NCBI RefSeq assembly: GCF_000731315.1
Contig: NZ_HG938354.1
Span: forward strand, 1,178,001-1,242,000
DNA: 64,000 nucleotides
Source of the DNA: Neorhizobium galegae bv. orientalis str. HAMBI 540
GTDB lineage: Bacteria; Pseudomonadota; Alphaproteobacteria; Rhizobiales; Rhizobiaceae
Direction of reading: 5' to 3'
Position 1 is the first letter of the stretch. Each line of letters starts with the position of its first letter. The notes beneath the pieces were generated by a model. That model saw only the letters and a list, made by a program, of their open reading frames with translations. It had not been told where the DNA came from and made no database searches. A program made the position numbers and the translations under genes. Positions 56,052 through 64,000 of the stretch are shown one piece after another.

Positions 56052-56370
56052 CATTACAGAAGAACGCGAGATCGCCATCGCTGATATTTACGCCGGATCA
56101 GGAGGCCACGGGTCCAAAGCCCCGATTTCGTCTCGTCATATTCGTCGACATCGAGGTCGGCGCGTTCGCAGTAAGCCCAGTCATGAAGCCGCGCGCCTTT
56201 GGTGCCATCACCGGCGGAAAATGCCAAAAGCCATGATATCCGCGCAAAGGCGCACTGGAACGCTGTGACGACCGCGCGTACCTACGTCATCAACAAACAC
56301 CGCGTTCGCGGCGGCAATGGAACATTGTGACACCGCATGCACCAGAGCTGTCAACGCATAGCATGTGCAG
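56052..56370. other. Intergenic stretch without a recognised gene
   Basis: 319 bp between the hipA stop and the convergent MocR gene. No open frame of note, terminator or repeat was recognised. Confidence 0.5.
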
Positions 56371-57696
56371 CTACATAATGTGGGCGAGTGCAATCGCGTC
56401 AGCTACATCCTCGGAGCGCTCATCCAACATCGACGTTGCCACCCGAATGTTATTGCTGTGAACAATGCAGAATTTGCTTCCCGAGTTGACCGCAATGTTC
56501 CGGGCAGCGAGCGTAACCATTGCAAAGGGCTCAGAGACCACCGGCACCCACAAAGATAACCCGTCTCCATCTTCGATGGTTAGGCCGCGCACGCGCAGAG
56601 CGCTAGCGAGCATATCGCGTCGTTTTTTATAGATAGCCCGGGCAGATGCGATGCCTTCCCAAGTTTCCGGTTGGCGCAACAACCATGCGCCGGCGGCTTG
56701 AAGAACGCGGCTGGTCCAGGCAGCACTAAAACTACGATAAGACTGGATCTGTTCAACGATTGCCGCTGTGCCTGACAATACCGCCAAACGAAGATCGGGG
56801 CCGAGCGTCTTGGAAAACGAGGTAATGTGAATGACCCTATCGGGAAACTGCGTGCCAAGCGAATGACGCTCAACCCCCGAAATATCGGACATGCCATCAT
56901 CCTCAATTATGAGGGTGTCGCTGTCACGTAGTACTTCAGTCAGTTCGCCCAGACGTTGCCGCGTCACTGTCCGGCCGGTCACCGAATGCAGCCGCGGCTG
57001 AAACAGGAAAACGACCGGTTTGTAGCGCATCGCATCCTGGAGCGATGAGGGCAGCGGGCCGTACTCGTCACATTTCACAGGTAGTATACGTGCACCCTGA
57101 TGCTCAAGAATATCGAGGAGCCGCATCGCCGTCGGTTCTTCGATGGCGACAGGCGCGCCGGGCGTCACCAGCGCATGAATGGCGGTATACACTGCATTAT
57201 AACCGCCGTTGGTCGCAAGCATCGCTTCCGGGTCATAGGGCCATGTCTTGCGTACTTCGGCCTCCAGTTCCGGCAGAATACGGCTGCGCTCATAGCTGTT
57301 GAGGTTCTCTGCGGAAGCCCCGTATGCCAGCGCCTTCTCCAAAGTCGGCAGCAGCCTTGGGTCCGGAACGGCCATCGTCAGGTCGAGCACATCTGCACCG
57401 TAGTGGCCGGAACTCGCAAGACGCTCTGGCTTTGCGATGAAGCGGTCACCGCTGACCCAGGTGCCGTTACGGCCCCTTCCTGTAATGATCTTTTGCCGTC
57501 TAAGCTCGCTCCAAGCTTCCGAAATCGTCGCCGGGCTGACACCGAGCGAAAAAGCGAGATCACGGATCGGAGGCAGCTTGGCGCCTACGGGAAGCGCCCC
57601 TGCCCTGATCAAGGCACTGGTTTCCAACGCAATTCCGCGAATTGTTCGATCGCTTAATTTTTCGGCAAACCAGATCGAATCGTAGGCGTCGCTCAT
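56371..57696 (-). CDS. MocR-type regulator (GntR HTH plus aminotransferase domain)
   Basis: A 441-residue MocR/PdxR-type protein. The N-terminal GntR winged helix (about 15-85) has LPPIRDLAFSLGVSPATISE and a KIITGRGRNGTWVSG wing; the rest is a class I aminotransferase fold with a PLP lysine in SFSKTLGPDLRLA near residue 293. MocR proteins use a PLP-amino compound as signal. It is divergent from an amino-compound uptake operon, with a nested palindrome between them, and is its likely regulator. Confidence 0.9.
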   Translation of the reverse strand: MSDAYDSIWFAEKLSDRTIRGIALETSALIRAGALPVGAKLPPIRDLAFSLGVSPATISEAWSELRRQKIITGRGRNGTWVSGDRFIAKPERLASSGHYGADVLDLTMAVPDPRLLPTLEKALAYGASAENLNSYERSRILPELEAEVRKTWPYDPEAMLATNGGYNAVYTAIHALVTPGAPVAIEEPTAMRLLDILEHQGARILPVKCDEYGPLPSSLQDAMRYKPVVFLFQPRLHSVTGRTVTRQRLGELTEVLRDSDTLIIEDDGMSDISGVERHSLGTQFPDRVIHITSFSKTLGPDLRLAVLSGTAAIVEQIQSYRSFSAAWTSRVLQAAGAWLLRQPETWEGIASARAIYKKRRDMLASALRVRGLTIEDGDGLSLWVPVVSEPFAMVTLAARNIAVNSGSKFCIVHSNNIRVATSMLDERSEDVADAIALAHIM

Positions 57697-57710
57697 TTTC
57701 TCACCAGTTT

Positions 57711-57758
57711 AAATGTTCAATAACGTAATAACATTTGATCATTACGATGTGAACATTT
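57711..57758. promoter_or_regulatory. Nested palindromes in the MocR divergent region
   Basis: AAATGTTCA (57711-57719) pairs perfectly with TGAACATTT (57750-57758). Inside, CGTAAT (57724-57729) pairs with ATTACG (57741-57746). The centre falls between the mocR gene and the gene at 57800; it is a likely MocR operator. Confidence 0.55.
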
Positions 57759-57799
57759 TAATCTCCCTTCGTAAGCACTTTCTGACATGAGTATGTAGA

Positions 57800-58768
57800 A
57801 TGACACTGGGCCTTCGAATTGCACTGCGTGACTGGGACTACATGACCCCGCTGATCCTCGGCGATGTCGCTTCCGACAAGCTCGACTTACGGGTGGAGCG
57901 GATCGGAACGCTTGTGTCCCATCTCGGCAAGAGCCCCGACCACGAGGCTGCCGAGATTTCGTTCAGCCGCTATACCCAGCTTCGCCACGACGGCGATGAC
58001 AGCGTCGTTGGCATTCCCAACTTCATCATGCGCGGCTTCCGCCATCGCTGCATCATGACCACTCGCGACAGCGATCTGACAACGCTCGGCCAGCTGGCCG
58101 GCAAACGCATCGGCGTCACCGGATGGCGCGACAGCGGCAACACGTGGACGCGTGCAGCTATCCGCCGCGAAGGCGTCGAGATCAAGGATGCGACGTGGTA
58201 TGCTGGCCGCCTGACAGAGGCCCACCCAGTCACCGATCGCCTCGACGGCTTTGGCCAGCCCGGCCTGATCGAAGCCTGCCCCGGCGAACGCCCGATGGTC
58301 GACCTTTTGCGCGAAGGCGAACTGGATGCGATCTTCACGCCCTTCATGCCCGATGGCTATTTCGAGCCTGGCTCACCGTTCCGTCAGGTGCTGACCGATT
58401 TCCGCGCAGAAGAGCGCCGGTATTTCGACGATGTGGGATACGTTCCGGGCATGCACCTGATCGGCATCAAGGCTGATATCGTTGCCGAGAACCCATGGGT
58501 AATTGCCGAAGTCAGCAGACTGATCGACGAGTCGCAGCGCATGTGGACCACCAAGCGTCGCAAATATGCCGAAACCACGCCATGGATGTTCGACGAGGTC
58601 CTGAAAACTTCGCGCGAACTGCCCAAAGGCTGGGATGCCAGCGGATTTGCCGCCAACCGCAAGATGATCGACGATTTTGCCGGTGAATTGCACGCGCAGG
58701 GCATCATGAAGCGCCACATGACGCCGGAAGAGCTTTTCGCATTCGATACGGATGGCAGCCGGATCTGA
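57800..58768 (+). CDS. Periplasmic-binding-fold protein, cytoplasmic; resembles 4,5-dihydroxyphthalate decarboxylase family
   Basis: The 322-residue protein begins MTLGLRIALRDWDYMTPLIL without a signal peptide and has a type II binding-protein fold pattern: EISFSRYTQLRHDGDDSVVG, LGQLAGKRIGVTGWRDSGNT, LREGELDAIFTPFMPDGYF and VPGMHLIGIKADIVAENPWV. This matches the NMT1/4,5-dihydroxyphthalate-decarboxylase group, which includes both binding proteins and enzymes. Without export it is more likely an enzyme (perhaps a decarboxylase) acting on the imported compound. It is the first gene after the mocR divergent region; 53 bp separate it from the binding-protein gene. Confidence 0.75.
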   Translation: MTLGLRIALRDWDYMTPLILGDVASDKLDLRVERIGTLVSHLGKSPDHEAAEISFSRYTQLRHDGDDSVVGIPNFIMRGFRHRCIMTTRDSDLTTLGQLAGKRIGVTGWRDSGNTWTRAAIRREGVEIKDATWYAGRLTEAHPVTDRLDGFGQPGLIEACPGERPMVDLLREGELDAIFTPFMPDGYFEPGSPFRQVLTDFRAEERRYFDDVGYVPGMHLIGIKADIVAENPWVIAEVSRLIDESQRMWTTKRRKYAETTPWMFDEVLKTSRELPKGWDASGFAANRKMIDDFAGELHAQGIMKRHMTPEELFAFDTDGSRI

Positions 58769-58821
58769 CCGGCAGTCGTAACCTTAATCTCTCAAGAAAC
58801 GTCGCTTTGTAAAAAAGGGGA

Positions 58822-59715
58822 ATGAACATGTCGCATAAGAAACTCATCGCTCTCGCTCTCGTCAGCGTAGCACTTGCGGGCGTCGCCAGGGCGCAGGACG
58901 CATCCATCAAGCTGGACGTCAACAAGGCGCTCCACGATCGCCTGCCGGAAGACATCAAGCCCGCCGGCAAGATGATCTCCGTCAACAACGGTTCGTTCCC
59001 TCCCTACGAAATCGTCACCGGCACCGATATGACAGGCGCCAGTGCCGACCTGACCGATGCGCTCGGACAGGTTCTCGGCGTCAAGATCGAGCATGCGACT
59101 GTCGGTGGTCTGCCGGCCCTGCTGGCCGGCGTTAACGCGGGTCGTTACCAGTTCGCCTTCGGCCCGATCGGCGACTACAAGGATCGCGAAGCAGCAAGCG
59201 ACTTCGTCGATTGGGTGCAGGAATTCGTCGTCTTCGCCACTCTCAAGGGCAATCCCAAGGGCATTGGCTCGCTGGACACCTCCTGCGGCCAGCGCATCTC
59301 GGTCATGGCCGGCGGATCCGCCGAACGGGTGATCAAGGCACAGTCGGACAAGTGCAAGGCTGATGGCAAGGAACCGGTGGAGGTCCAGTCCTATACCGAC
59401 CAGCCGGCATCGATCCTGGCCGTCCGTTCCAAGCGCGCCGATGCCTTCTTCTCCTCACAGGCGCCGCTGACCTATTTCGTCTCCCAGGCGAACGGCCAGC
59501 TGGAACTGACCGGCGTCGGCCAGAAGAACGGCTTTGAAGACATCTTCCAGGGCGCCGTCGTGCCGAAGGGCTCACCGCTCGGCCCGCTGTTCGTCGATGC
59601 CATCAAGGTGCTCATGGACAATGGCACCTATGCCGCGATCATGAAGAAATGGGGCATCGAGAACAACATGATCAAGCAGCCTGGCCTCAACCTTGGCGGG
59701 CAACTTCCCAAATGA
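58822..59715 (+). CDS. Polar amino acid-type ABC transporter binding protein
   Basis: A 297-residue family 3 solute-binding protein with a signal peptide (KKLIALALVSVALAGVARA, cleaved before QDA). The mature part has GSFPPYEIVTGTDMTGASAD, LGVKIEHATVGGLPALLAGV, RISVMAGGSAERVIKAQSDK and a closing AAIMKKWGIEN. ATG 58822 is used; AAGGGGA abuts it, so ATG 58828 may be the real start. It overlaps the permease gene by 4 bp (ATGA). Confidence 0.92.
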   Translation: MNMSHKKLIALALVSVALAGVARAQDASIKLDVNKALHDRLPEDIKPAGKMISVNNGSFPPYEIVTGTDMTGASADLTDALGQVLGVKIEHATVGGLPALLAGVNAGRYQFAFGPIGDYKDREAASDFVDWVQEFVVFATLKGNPKGIGSLDTSCGQRISVMAGGSAERVIKAQSDKCKADGKEPVEVQSYTDQPASILAVRSKRADAFFSSQAPLTYFVSQANGQLELTGVGQKNGFEDIFQGAVVPKGSPLGPLFVDAIKVLMDNGTYAAIMKKWGIENNMIKQPGLNLGGQLPK

Positions 59716-60635
59716 GCACCACCAACAACAACGCAGCGCCTTCGGGCGCCGCGGACTTCCGCGATGTGGCGACGGCTCACACGCCTTTCAGGGCTGGCCC
59801 TCTTGCCCTCCGGATCGTGATTGCGCTGGTCGTCATCGACTTCGGCTGGATCGTTGCCGCCAATGAAAACTTCGGCTGGCCGGTTGTTGCCCAGTATTTC
59901 TTCGATCCGACGGTTTTGAGCGGTCTTTACGTCAGCCTTGGCCTCACCGTGATCGCCATGATCCTCGGTGTCGCGCTCGGCCTGGTGATCGCTATTGCCC
60001 GCATGTCGTCCGACAAGCTGGCGAGTTCGTTCGCCTCGCTGTTCATCTGGTTCTTCCGCGGCACGCCGCTGCTCGTCCAGCTGATCTTCTGGTACAACAT
60101 GTCGACGCTGTTTCCGGCGATTTCGATTTCACTTCCCTTCGGTCCGACGCTTATTAGCTGGGATACCAATTCTGTGATCACGCCGATGACCGCGGCGATC
60201 GTTGGCCTCGCACTCAACGAGGCTGCTTATATGGCAGAAGTCATCCGCGGCGGCCTTCTGTCAGTTGACCGCGGTCAGACCGAAACGGCGGAAGCCTTCG
60301 GCATGACCAAGGCGCGAGCCCTGCGGCGGATCATTATTCCGCAGGCGATGCGTTCGATTGTGCCGCCGACCGGCAATCAGTTGATCAGCATGATCAAGGC
60401 GACCTCGATCGTCAGCGTCATCGCCATGGCCGATCTGCTTTATTCGGTGCAATCGATCTATAACCGCACCTTCGAGATCATCCCGATGCTGCTGGTCGCG
60501 GTCCTCTGGTACCTGCTCATCACCTCGGTGCTGAATATCGGTCAGGGCTATATCGAAGCCTATTATGGTCGCAGCGACCGCCGCAATGGCGCCACGCCCA
60601 AGCCAGCAGCCGTCACAGAGGAGGCAAGCCATTGA
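59712..60635 (+). CDS. Polar amino acid-type ABC transporter permease
   Basis: The 307-residue HisM-type permease has several membrane helices ([37 protein letters not shown]) and the EAA loop [20 protein letters not shown] followed by [23 protein letters not shown] 59712 overlaps the upstream stop; a longer frame from 59649 lies inside the binding-protein gene and is rejected. A single permease gene suggests a homodimer. Confidence 0.94.
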   Translation: MSTTNNNAAPSGAADFRDVATAHTPFRAGPLALRIVIALVVIDFGWIVAANENFGWPVVAQYFFDPTVLSGLYVSLGLTVIAMILGVALGLVIAIARMSSDKLASSFASLFIWFFRGTPLLVQLIFWYNMSTLFPAISISLPFGPTLISWDTNSVITPMTAAIVGLALNEAAYMAEVIRGGLLSVDRGQTETAEAFGMTKARALRRIIIPQAMRSIVPPTGNQLISMIKATSIVSVIAMADLLYSVQSIYNRTFEIIPMLLVAVLWYLLITSVLNIGQGYIEAYYGRSDRRNGATPKPAAVTEEASH

Positions 60636-61411
60636 CCATCGTCGATACCACCAAGCCCCTCGTCCAGGCTCGTAATGTCCACAAGTCCTTCGACCGGCTC
60701 GAAGTGTTGAAGGGCATCGACCTCGACATTATGCCGGGGGAAGTCGTGGCCGTTCTGGGGCCGTCCGGCTCGGGCAAATCCACCTTCCTGCGCTGTATCA
60801 ATCACCTCGAAGATATCCAGAAGGGATATATCGAGGTGGATGGCGAGCAGATCGGTTACCGCGTCAAGAACGACCGGCTGGAAAGGCTGTCGCCCAACGG
60901 CATTGCAAGGCAGCGTCGAAAGATCGGCATGGTGTTCCAGCAGTTCAACCTCTACCCGCACATGACCGTGCTGCAGAACATCATCGAGGCGCCAGTCGGC
61001 GTCCATCGTGAAAGCCGAAAGGATGCGATCGAGAGCGCCAGTCGACTTTTGGAGCGCGTCGGTCTGTCGGAGAAGGCGAATGCCTACCCGCGGCAGCTTT
61101 CCGGCGGCCAGCAACAACGCGTCGCAATTGCCCGCGCGCTGGCGATCAAGCCAAAGCTGATGCTGTTCGATGAGCCAACCTCGGCGCTCGATCCGGAACT
61201 GGTCGGCGAAGTGCTGGCGACGATGCGGGACCTGGCAAAGCAGGGTCTTACCATGATCGTCGTCACCCACGAGATCAGCTTTGCGCGTGAAGCGGCCGAC
61301 CGGGTGGTGTTCATGGACGGAGGGGTGGTCGTCGAACAGGGAAAACCGGAAGACGTGATCGGCAATCCGCAGCATACGCGCACACAGGCTTTTCTGTCGC
61401 GCTTCCTGTAA
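60632..61411 (+). CDS. Polar amino acid-type ABC transporter ATPase
   Basis: A 259-residue ATPase with Walker [11 protein letters not shown]-loop [14 protein letters not shown], signature [15 protein letters not shown], Walker [15 protein letters not shown] and the switch histidine in [10 protein letters not shown]. It starts at TTG 60632, overlapping the permease stop, with GAGGAGG 7 bp upstream. A strong terminator follows. Confidence 0.95.
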   Translation: MTIVDTTKPLVQARNVHKSFDRLEVLKGIDLDIMPGEVVAVLGPSGSGKSTFLRCINHLEDIQKGYIEVDGEQIGYRVKNDRLERLSPNGIARQRRKIGMVFQQFNLYPHMTVLQNIIEAPVGVHRESRKDAIESASRLLERVGLSEKANAYPRQLSGGQQQRVAIARALAIKPKLMLFDEPTSALDPELVGEVLATMRDLAKQGLTMIVVTHEISFAREAADRVVFMDGGVVVEQGKPEDVIGNPQHTRTQAFLSRFL

Positions 61412-61426
61412 ATCCTCCCCGACTAA

Positions 61427-61455
61427 CCCCGGCCGAAAGGCCGGGGTCTTTTGTT
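61427..61455 (+). terminator. Rho-independent terminator
   Basis: CCCCGGCC (61427-61434), a GAAA loop and GGCCGGGG (61439-61446) are followed by TCTTTTGTT. This is a classical intrinsic terminator between the ABC ATPase and the amidohydrolase gene. Confidence 0.85.
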
Positions 61456-61480
61456 CAAAATCTGAAAGTCTGGATATCCC

Positions 61481-62665
61481 ATGCCTAGCCAAGACAATCT
61501 CTACGCCCGCATCGCCGATTTCGACTCTATGGAAGCCGAGCTGAAGGCGACCCGCCAGCATCTCCATGCTCATCCGGAACTCTCTTTCGAAGAGGCCGAA
61601 ACCGCCCGATACGTAGCCGAAAAACTCGAAAGCTGGGGTTACACGGTAACCCGCAATGTCGGCGGTCATGGGGTTGTGGCGACGCTCAAGAATGGCGAAG
61701 GCACCAGGAGCATCGGTATCCGCGCCGACATGGATGCGTTGCCGATCGAGGAAGAGACAGGCGCGCCTTACTCCAGTACCGTACCCGGCAAGATGCATGC
61801 GTGCGGCCACGACGGCCATACCACGGTTCTGCTCGGGGCCGCTGAATATTTGGCGCGCACCAAGCGCTTCAACGGCACAGTGACGCTGATCTTCCAGCCT
61901 GCTGAAGAAGCAGGCCAATTCAGCGGTGCGCAGCGGATGATCGCCGATGGCCTGTTCGAACGCTTTCCGATCGACGCTATCTTTGGTCTGCACAACCATC
62001 CCGGCATGCCCGCCGGCACGCTGCTCACCCGAGCCGGCCCAATGATGGCCGCCGGCGACACCGTCAAGATCACCGTCACCGGCAAGGGCGGACATGCCTC
62101 GCGTCCGCACCTGACCGTCGATCCGGTCCTTGTCGCCTGCAATCTCGTGATGACGCTGCAATCGATCGTCTCGCGCAATGTCGATCCGACCCAGACGGCG
62201 GTCGTCACGGTAAGCACCATTAATGCCGGAGAGGCATCGAACGTCATCCCTAATAATGCCAAGATTTCGATGAGCGTGCGCTCCTTCGATCCGGCGATCC
62301 GCGTTTTCCTCGAGGAGCGCATTCGCAAATTGACGGCAAGCGTTGCCGAAGGGCACGGCGCGACCGCCGAGATCGAATACGAATACGGTTATCCCGTTGT
62401 AGTAAATTCCGAGGAGGAGACGGCCTTCGCACGCGAGGTCGCCGAGGAACTGGTTGGCACCGACAATGTCTTGACCTGCCCGCCTCTGCCCGGCAGCGAA
62501 GACTTTGCCTATTTCCTTCACCATCGTCCCGGCAGCTTCCTGCGGCTTGGCAACGGCAAAGATTCGCAGATCCTGCATTCATCGAAATACGACTTCAACG
62601 ATGGCAGCCTGACGACCGGCGCCGCCATGTGGGCACGCCTGGCCGAGCGTTATCTCAACGTATGA
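61481..62665 (+). CDS. M20-family amidohydrolase (hippurate/IAA-amino acid hydrolase type)
   Basis: A 394-residue M20D metallohydrolase. Metal ligands and catalytic residues appear in RADMDALPIEEETGAPY, MHACGHDGHTTVLLGAA, FQPAEEAGQFSGAQRMI, GLHNHPGMPAG and PPLPGSEDFAYFLHHRPGSF. Such enzymes cleave N-acyl or N-aroyl amino acids. It follows the transporter in the same direction but behind a terminator, so it may have its own promoter in the 69-bp gap or depend on readthrough. With the transporter it suggests import and hydrolysis of an amino acid conjugate. Confidence 0.93.
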   Translation: MPSQDNLYARIADFDSMEAELKATRQHLHAHPELSFEEAETARYVAEKLESWGYTVTRNVGGHGVVATLKNGEGTRSIGIRADMDALPIEEETGAPYSSTVPGKMHACGHDGHTTVLLGAAEYLARTKRFNGTVTLIFQPAEEAGQFSGAQRMIADGLFERFPIDAIFGLHNHPGMPAGTLLTRAGPMMAAGDTVKITVTGKGGHASRPHLTVDPVLVACNLVMTLQSIVSRNVDPTQTAVVTVSTINAGEASNVIPNNAKISMSVRSFDPAIRVFLEERIRKLTASVAEGHGATAEIEYEYGYPVVVNSEEETAFAREVAEELVGTDNVLTCPPLPGSEDFAYFLHHRPGSFLRLGNGKDSQILHSSKYDFNDGSLTTGAAMWARLAERYLNV

Positions 62666-63059
62666 GGCCCTCCGAAAAATAGAGTTTAGCATTGCCGCCA
62701 TGATCGCCTCAAGAAGGTGTCCGAAGCCGTTCACGCTGGCAGGCGGAGAATGTCGTTCGAAGATGACTTGGCGATAGCTTCGGCGTGCGGAGATGGCAAG
62801 GCCGATTGGACGCATCAAGCTTCATCCCCAATTGTTCTTGTGCTTGCGCCGCGCATATTTACGAGATGGCGGAGCAAGAGATGACGTCCCGCCAGTCAGA
62901 CGGGGCATTCGGCTTGAACCCTAAATCCGACGGCTGCGACCGCGCTGAGCTTAGAGCTGCTGAGCGACATGGTCTGTCGAGCTGCCATGAACCATGGGAC
63001 TCGGAGATCCGCTAGATGCCAAGACCGAATACGATGAGGAGATAGCGTAGTCTATAATC
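62666..63059. other. Intergenic stretch without a recognised gene
   Basis: 394 bp with only short frames (the longest, 62785-63015, has no resemblance to a family). No repeat, terminator or RNA gene was recognised. Confidence 0.5.
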
Positions 63060-63356
63060 TTAGCCGCGGTGCTTCAAGTGAAGCATAGGATGGTGTTCGT
63101 AGTGGCCCGCCCCGTTTTGCACAATCGGGTCGCTCGACGTCAGTGTCTCGATCTCTTCATCATCGGCGATCTGATAAAGAGAGACGCCGTAACCACCGGC
63201 TGGATCCATGACCGGACCGTGCGCGATGATCTTTCCCGTACCGAGAAGCCAGTCGAGATAGGCGCCGTGCTGGGCCATCCAGTCTTTCTCGTCCACCGTC
63301 ATTGTCGCAAGGAAGTCCGTGCGGGGGGGTATGTATTTGCAGAGGTAGTATTTCAT
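63060..63356 (-). CDS. YCII-related domain protein
   Basis: The 98-residue protein starts MKYYLCKYIPPRTDFLATMT and carries MAQHGAYLDWLLGTGKIIAH, then GPVMDPAGGYGVSLYQIADD and HYEHHPML, the pattern of YCII/DGPF-type ferredoxin-like fold proteins with a conserved histidine. Function is not known; relatives include small lyases and muconolactone-isomerase-like proteins. Two adjacent ATGs follow GAGGAG; ATG 63356 has the better spacing, 63359 is the alternative. Confidence 0.75.
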   Translation of the reverse strand: MKYYLCKYIPPRTDFLATMTVDEKDWMAQHGAYLDWLLGTGKIIAHGPVMDPAGGYGVSLYQIADDEEIETLTSSDPIVQNGAGHYEHHPMLHLKHRG

Positions 63357-63411
63357 CATCGAACTCCTCAACGGCCAGGTACCAGACTGTCGTCTACCGT
63401 CGACCATAAAT

Positions 63412-63564
63412 TTAGGCTGGAAGGACCTTGAGGCAAGCGTTACTATCTATTTGAGAGTGAGTCACCAAATTAATCGAGATGATGACGGATTGCACGCAGG
63501 CCTGATGTGGCCAGTCGTCGATAGTTTGCGAAAGAATTGCGTTCTTCGCTAGCAAGGTGGTCAT
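63412..63564 (-). CDS. Possible small protein (50 aa), unrecognised
   Basis: A frame starting MTTLLAKNAILSQTIDDWPH has GGAGA about 10 bp upstream of ATG 63564 and lies upstream of the YCII gene on the same strand. It matches no family I know. The ribosome site is the only support; it could be the remnant of a longer gene. Confidence 0.2.
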   Translation of the reverse strand: MTTLLAKNAILSQTIDDWPHQACVQSVIISINLVTHSQIDSNACLKVLPA

Positions 63565-63603
63565 GCTTGTCTCCGCTAAATTATAACAGCGGAGGGTGGG
63601 TAT

Positions 63604-63709
63604 TATGCCGAGCTTGCCACGCGGCTTTACCGGAAATCTCGGGCTTTAGGGAACGGGCTCGGCATAGTCTCCGGCTCGGGATAAACACCTTATGCCGAGT
63701 TCGGCATGA
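63604..63709. repeat. Cluster of ATGCCGA inverted repeats
   Basis: TATGCCGAGC (63604-63613) pairs perfectly with GCTCGGCATA (63657-63666). A compact palindrome ATGCCGA-GT-TCGGCAT follows at 63692-63707. The remaining sequence to the right edge of the window shows no gene that I recognise. Confidence 0.5.
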
Positions 63710-64000
63710 AGATATGAACATGTCGTGCGCGGCTATAACCGGCTTCCGTATGTCCCGTGGATCGGATCCGCCACCCCGCGCAAACTCATCACCCCTGCCT
63801 GCCGGCAGTTTGAACTCTTCATCGCGATCGGCAAGGCCCACAAGGTCGGCTGATAAGTTGCAGGGCAACAAGATGGACGACCTCCCCTTCCCGCTGGGTC
63901 CGACCATTGATCGCCATCATCGAAGACCCGAGAACGACCCGCCGGCGTTTTTCAAAGAGTGTCGGCCAAACAACGAGGTTGGCCGGCCCAGTCTCCTCCT

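Noticed and set aside
61427..61455. Possible CRISPR or REP-type repeat
   Set aside because: It is a single GC hairpin with a T-tract and is better explained as an intrinsic terminator. No spaced direct repeats were seen anywhere in the window.
60563..62578. 671-codon minus-strand frame opposite the ABC ATPase and M20 genes
   Set aside because: It spans two confident genes and a terminator on the other strand and shows no domain.
63720..63855. Short plus-strand frame with RGYNRLPYVPWIGS
   Set aside because: No start codon with ribosome site in frame and no recognised family; too short to call.

Overview
The window looks like a Rhizobiaceae (Rhizobium/Agrobacterium-type) replicon: GC-rich, strong Shine-Dalgarno sites with frequent GTG/TTG starts, and an imp-type type VI secretion system (T6SS) in the gene order known from Agrobacterium tumefaciens and Rhizobium leguminosarum. 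The calls come from reading translated sequence, motifs and gene order; no database search was possible.

Region 1 (1-31051) is a complete T6SS made of two divergent arms. The leftward arm from 11973 carries clpV, hcp, two unrecognised genes, vgrG, a DUF2169 adaptor, a Tde-type DNase effector with its Tdi-type immunity gene, and a SUKH-fold immunity-like gene cut by the window edge. The rightward arm from 12205 carries tssA, tssB, tssC, a second tssC-like gene, tagJ, tssE, tssF, tssG, an FHA protein, tssK, tssL (with an OmpA domain), tssM, a TagF-PppA fusion and the kinase ppkA. No tssJ is visible. The two unknown genes between hcp and vgrG sit where A. tumefaciens keeps its amidase effector/immunity pair and are the best candidate for something undescribed.

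Region 2 (31054-38031) is mixed: a Wza-like export lipoprotein, a PAS-LuxR regulator divergent from a 3-oxoacid CoA-transferase pair, a stretch of gene debris (two ABC-ATPase tails), a four-PAS diguanylate cyclase and a ChaC fragment.

Region 3 (38044-46348) is an acid-sugar catabolic unit: otnC, otnK, an Asp/Glu-racemase-like gene, a SAF-domain oxidoreductase, a TctABC tripartite transporter and a divergent LysR regulator. It has the two terminal Otn enzymes, but the usual dehydrogenase and isomerase seem to be replaced by other families.

Region 4 (46370-51242) has a LysR gene divergent from a three-subunit periplasmic FAD/cytochrome c sugar (gluconate/sorbitol-type) dehydrogenase.

Region 5 (51243-56051) is accessory: a decayed CurA-like reductase, an HxlR regulator divergent from a short-chain dehydrogenase with the same promoter/operator element repeated upstream of the dead gene, an integrase-like remnant, and a hipBA toxin-antitoxin pair with a clear promoter and a symmetric operator candidate.

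Region 6 (56371-64000) has a MocR regulator divergent from an uptake-and-hydrolysis unit: a cytoplasmic binding-protein-like enzyme, a polar amino acid ABC transporter and an M20 amidohydrolase. A YCII-like gene and an uncharacterised tail with inverted repeats follow.
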